From contig MCGE01000021.1 in the NCBI GenBank assembly GCA_002105175.1, positions 310,001 to 374,000 on the forward strand: a stretch of 64,000 nt of DNA, written 5' to 3'. Shown here piece after piece: positions 61,203 to 64,000 of this stretch (position 1 is the first letter of the stretch; every line of letters starts with the position of its first letter). A model generated the notes under the pieces. That model was given only the letters and a program-made list of their open reading frames with translations. It made no database searches and was not told the origin of the DNA. Made by a program: the position numbers and the translations under genes. The DNA is from Absidia repens. Taxonomy: Eukaryota; Mucoromycota; Mucoromycetes; Mucorales; Cunninghamellaceae.

Positions 61203-64000
61203 ATGCCGTTCAAAAAAAAGCAGCACCAACAACAACAACGTTCAACAACAAAAAAGCAGCAGCACTTGTTTTCACCGTCTACTACTGCTATGAATAACAC
61301 CGCTCCCACCATGACTCTCTCCCTTCTTCAAAGGTGCACCAAAGCTATCAACTATCTGGTATCGTTTCAAGAAAGTGCCCCGTTTCTTTTGCCTACACCA
61401 GCCGACGCCAAGATCTACCATAACAAGGTCAAACGCCCCATGGACTTTACGACGCTGGAACGCAACCTTTATTCTCAACAACACTACAGCACCTTTTACG
61501 ACTTTGAAAGTGATCTCTATTTGATTTGGAACAATGTTTTGGCTTTGAACAAGGTGACAACCCCCATACATAAAAAGGCTTTGGCGTTACGACAACGATA
61601 TGAAGAGTAAGTTAGTTATACATAGCAACAAACACATATACTCCGCGCACCCATGCCGACTGTCTTTTTTTTTTTTTGTATAGAATGAACGATATGGACT
61701 CTGATCACCTTAACCGGCCAGCGATTCCCGTTGAAGTGGTACCACCAAAACAAGCGTCCTCATCACCACCGTTGACCAGTGGAGAAGAAAGGTAAGAAGA
61801 GAGCGAGCGTGAGGGAAGGGAAAAGCATCATCGAGATATTCACTATTGTTGTGCTTATATTTTGTGCGGATAGACCTTTTTACATGACAATTGCAGTTTT
61901 ACCACAAGAAAAGGGCATGGATCAACGCTTTGAAGGGTTTAGTCCATCATCACGGGCGCTGTATGACGGTTTGAACGGCCCCCTTTTCCAGTGGCTTCAG
62001 CAAGAACAGCAGCAATCATTACCGTATCCTCGACTCTATATCAACAAACCTCGGTCCGTCTTGAAAGAAGCCGCCACAAGAGCAAAAATGCATCCTCATC
62101 TTCGATTAGCCATTCTTTGGAACACCTCGATTGAACCCTTCCACAATGATCAATGGCTACTACTCACCACCCATGTCACACTGGCAGCGCCGCTTGGTGT
62201 AGTGCACCCTTTTTACGCTTCTCCCACTACCAACGACAACAACGATGATGATGACAATGATGACTATGCACCAAAAGCATGGGTTAAACTCAACCCTCTC
62301 AACACCACCACTTACCGTCGTGTCCAATTACTCCTGTCCAAGTCCATGGCAAAACTGTATTTTGGACGTGCCTATACCACCCACCGTATCATCGCGAACG
62401 AACAACAACATCTGATCAGTCGATTGATTGAGTGTATATCCACCGGGAAAAGCAACGTGACGCCACCACCAGAAAACACCCAGGACAACCAAGACGACGA
62501 CATGGAAGATGATCATAATGAAGAAGAGGATGATGAAAATGATACCCAACAACAACAACAACAACAACATAATGACACGCCAGTAGAACAACAACCAGAG
62601 GATCCATACACCAAGGCCATGACTACCTATCGGGAACACACAGCAGTGCTGTTTGATGATCTGAAAGGATGTAAGTTCACATACGGATCGGATCTTGCTT
62701 TTCTTCCAAAAAAAAAAAATAGTCTTTACTCATCTACCCTTTGTCGTCTTAATGTAGATGCTCGGAGCAAGGGGGTCCCTGTAGTGGATATTAAGAAATA
62801 CCTAACGCACACGACGGTGTATGCGAATGCGGAGGGATACTTCAAACAGGTGCGGTACGTGAAGAACAACAAGGATGTGGTGGTGCAGACATTCCGGCGG
62901 ATGACCACCTCGCAGCGCATGATTGAATTAGTGGGATTATTGAAACTGAAAGGGCTGGCACATATGGCAGATATCATCGAGGTGTTGGAAACCAATGGTC
63001 AAGTGTCGGGGCTTTCCATGCAACGGTACCAGCGCACGCTCAAGCAATACACCCATGCGCATACACATCATCGATTATCAGCACATCAGAAAATGGATTT
63101 GATTCGCCAAATGCTTCTCTGTCTACAAGTCATCCATCAACATGGACTTGCCCACCGCGATATCTCAGAAGTCAACTTTATGGTCGATGAAGCTCCTCAC
63201 AAGATCTTGGACGATGGGTCGGTGGGTGCCAATGTGTATTTGATTGATTTTGGGAAAGCCGTGTTTACTCGACCGGAAGATGTACGACGGTGGTGGATTG
63301 AACCTGTGCCCACTCAGCAACAACAACAACAACAACAGCAGCAGTCGGTATCCGATAAACAAGACGAAGAAGGTGGTGGCAGTCTCGGCGGTGGTAGCGA
63401 TGGGAATGAGGATGATTATGAAGGTGAAGTGATTCCCAAAACGAAAGACGAATTGGAAACCTGGTGCAAGCAATTACCATTAGTGTCTGTCAAACCTGAT
63501 CATGGGTATCGATGCTATCGATCTATCCAAACGCTTCCTCGCAACCGCACCGACCATGCTGTGCTCCCCTGGCTTGTGGATCCCGTGGCCGAAGATATGT
63601 ACTCGATCGCCGCCTTGATTTGGAAAGTATTTGCCGAAACCGAACCTTGGCATGGAATTCTGGATTCGGATCTCAAGGGACTTCGTGAGCGGGTGGAAGA
63701 TGATGAAAGAATCGAAACACAGATTGGCCGTGAAGTGTCTGGTGAAGTGTCCAAACAACTCTTACTATCATGTCTCAAAACCCAACCACAAGATCGATTC
63801 TCAGCAACACAATTACTGGCATGGATTGATCAACCGCACGTGACACAACAATTGCTCGACGAATGGACATTACATGCCCCAACCCAACGAAAGAAACGAC
63901 ATAAGAAATCCGTGTTTCGATTCGAGGAAGAACAAGCCCAACAATTGCATGCTCGTGCCGAACGACGAAAGGAAAATAGTAAACGGAAACGCATGGAAGA
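61203..64000 (+). CDS. bromodomain plus protein-kinase-like protein, 3' end outside window
   Basis: Exons 61203-61606, 61684-61791, 61874-62670 and 62758->64000 stay in frame for over 850 codons. Residues about 40-134 form a bromodomain (KVKRPMDFTTLERNLY, SDLYLIWNNVLALNK, TPIHKKALAL; the Asn in LALNK sits near the acetyl-lysine-binding Asn position). A middle part with Asp/Gln-rich stretches follows. From about residue 485 a kinase-like domain is seen: a helix QRMIELVGLL, IHQHGLAHRDISEVNFMVDE (HRD, Asp571) and YLIDFGKAVF (DFG, Asp600), then MYSIAALIWKVF and the lobe-closing PQDRFSATQLLAW. The Gly-rich loop and the VAIK lysine are not obvious (VVVQTFRRM is the nearest), so activity is uncertain. 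It is likely nuclear, reading acetylated histones. Confidence 0.82.

Overview
The window is nuclear DNA of a filamentous fungus, most likely Mucoromycota, order Mucorales. It is AT-rich and full of A/T homopolymers. Its genes are broken by many short GT-AG introns, several with a long poly-T run near the 3' splice site. It holds fragments of two gene families I associate from memory with Mucorales, and an antisense piece of 18S rRNA whose V4-flanking sequence looks zygomycete-like. About 20 protein genes can be supported. Their exons were joined by hand, and nearly all joins keep the reading frame exactly.

Layout from 1 to 24 kb: an M20 amidohydrolase (5' end outside the window); a BEM46-type hydrolase and a DUF202 membrane protein sharing a 170-bp divergent promoter; a symplekin/Pta1 homologue whose C-terminus seems cut short; a 554-bp near-perfect palindrome; a retroelement graveyard (LINE tails, an antisense 18S rDNA piece, a 'GYARKS' gene fragment, a minimal LINE insertion with target-site duplication); a cAMP phosphodiesterase; a methyltransferase; two unrecognised membrane proteins; a mitochondrial 3-hydroxyacyl-CoA dehydrogenase; and GPI mannosyltransferase 3.

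Layout from 24 to 64 kb: a very large O-GlcNAc-transferase-like protein (1946 aa); a secreted aspartic-protease-fold protein lacking normal catalytic motifs; a BTB-like protein; three paralogous short-chain dehydrogenases with identical intron positions and related promoters; an F-box/LRR protein; a truncated Mucorales-specific gene; a Rad52 homologue with SUMO-site repeats; a tiny secreted cysteine-rich protein; mitochondrial aspartate aminotransferase; and a bromodomain plus kinase-like protein running off the right end.

The most unexplained structure is a dispersed non-coding repeat of up to about 1.1 kb (at least seven copies or fragments). It starts with AATAAA and a conserved GC-rich block, has a related block at its far end, and contains a small conserved hairpin. 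All but one copy lie downstream of plus-strand genes in the sense direction. No tRNA gene, CRISPR array or complete rRNA gene was seen. The genes are mostly housekeeping (mRNA 3' processing, GPI anchors, beta-oxidation, transamination, cAMP, DNA repair) and do not form one pathway.
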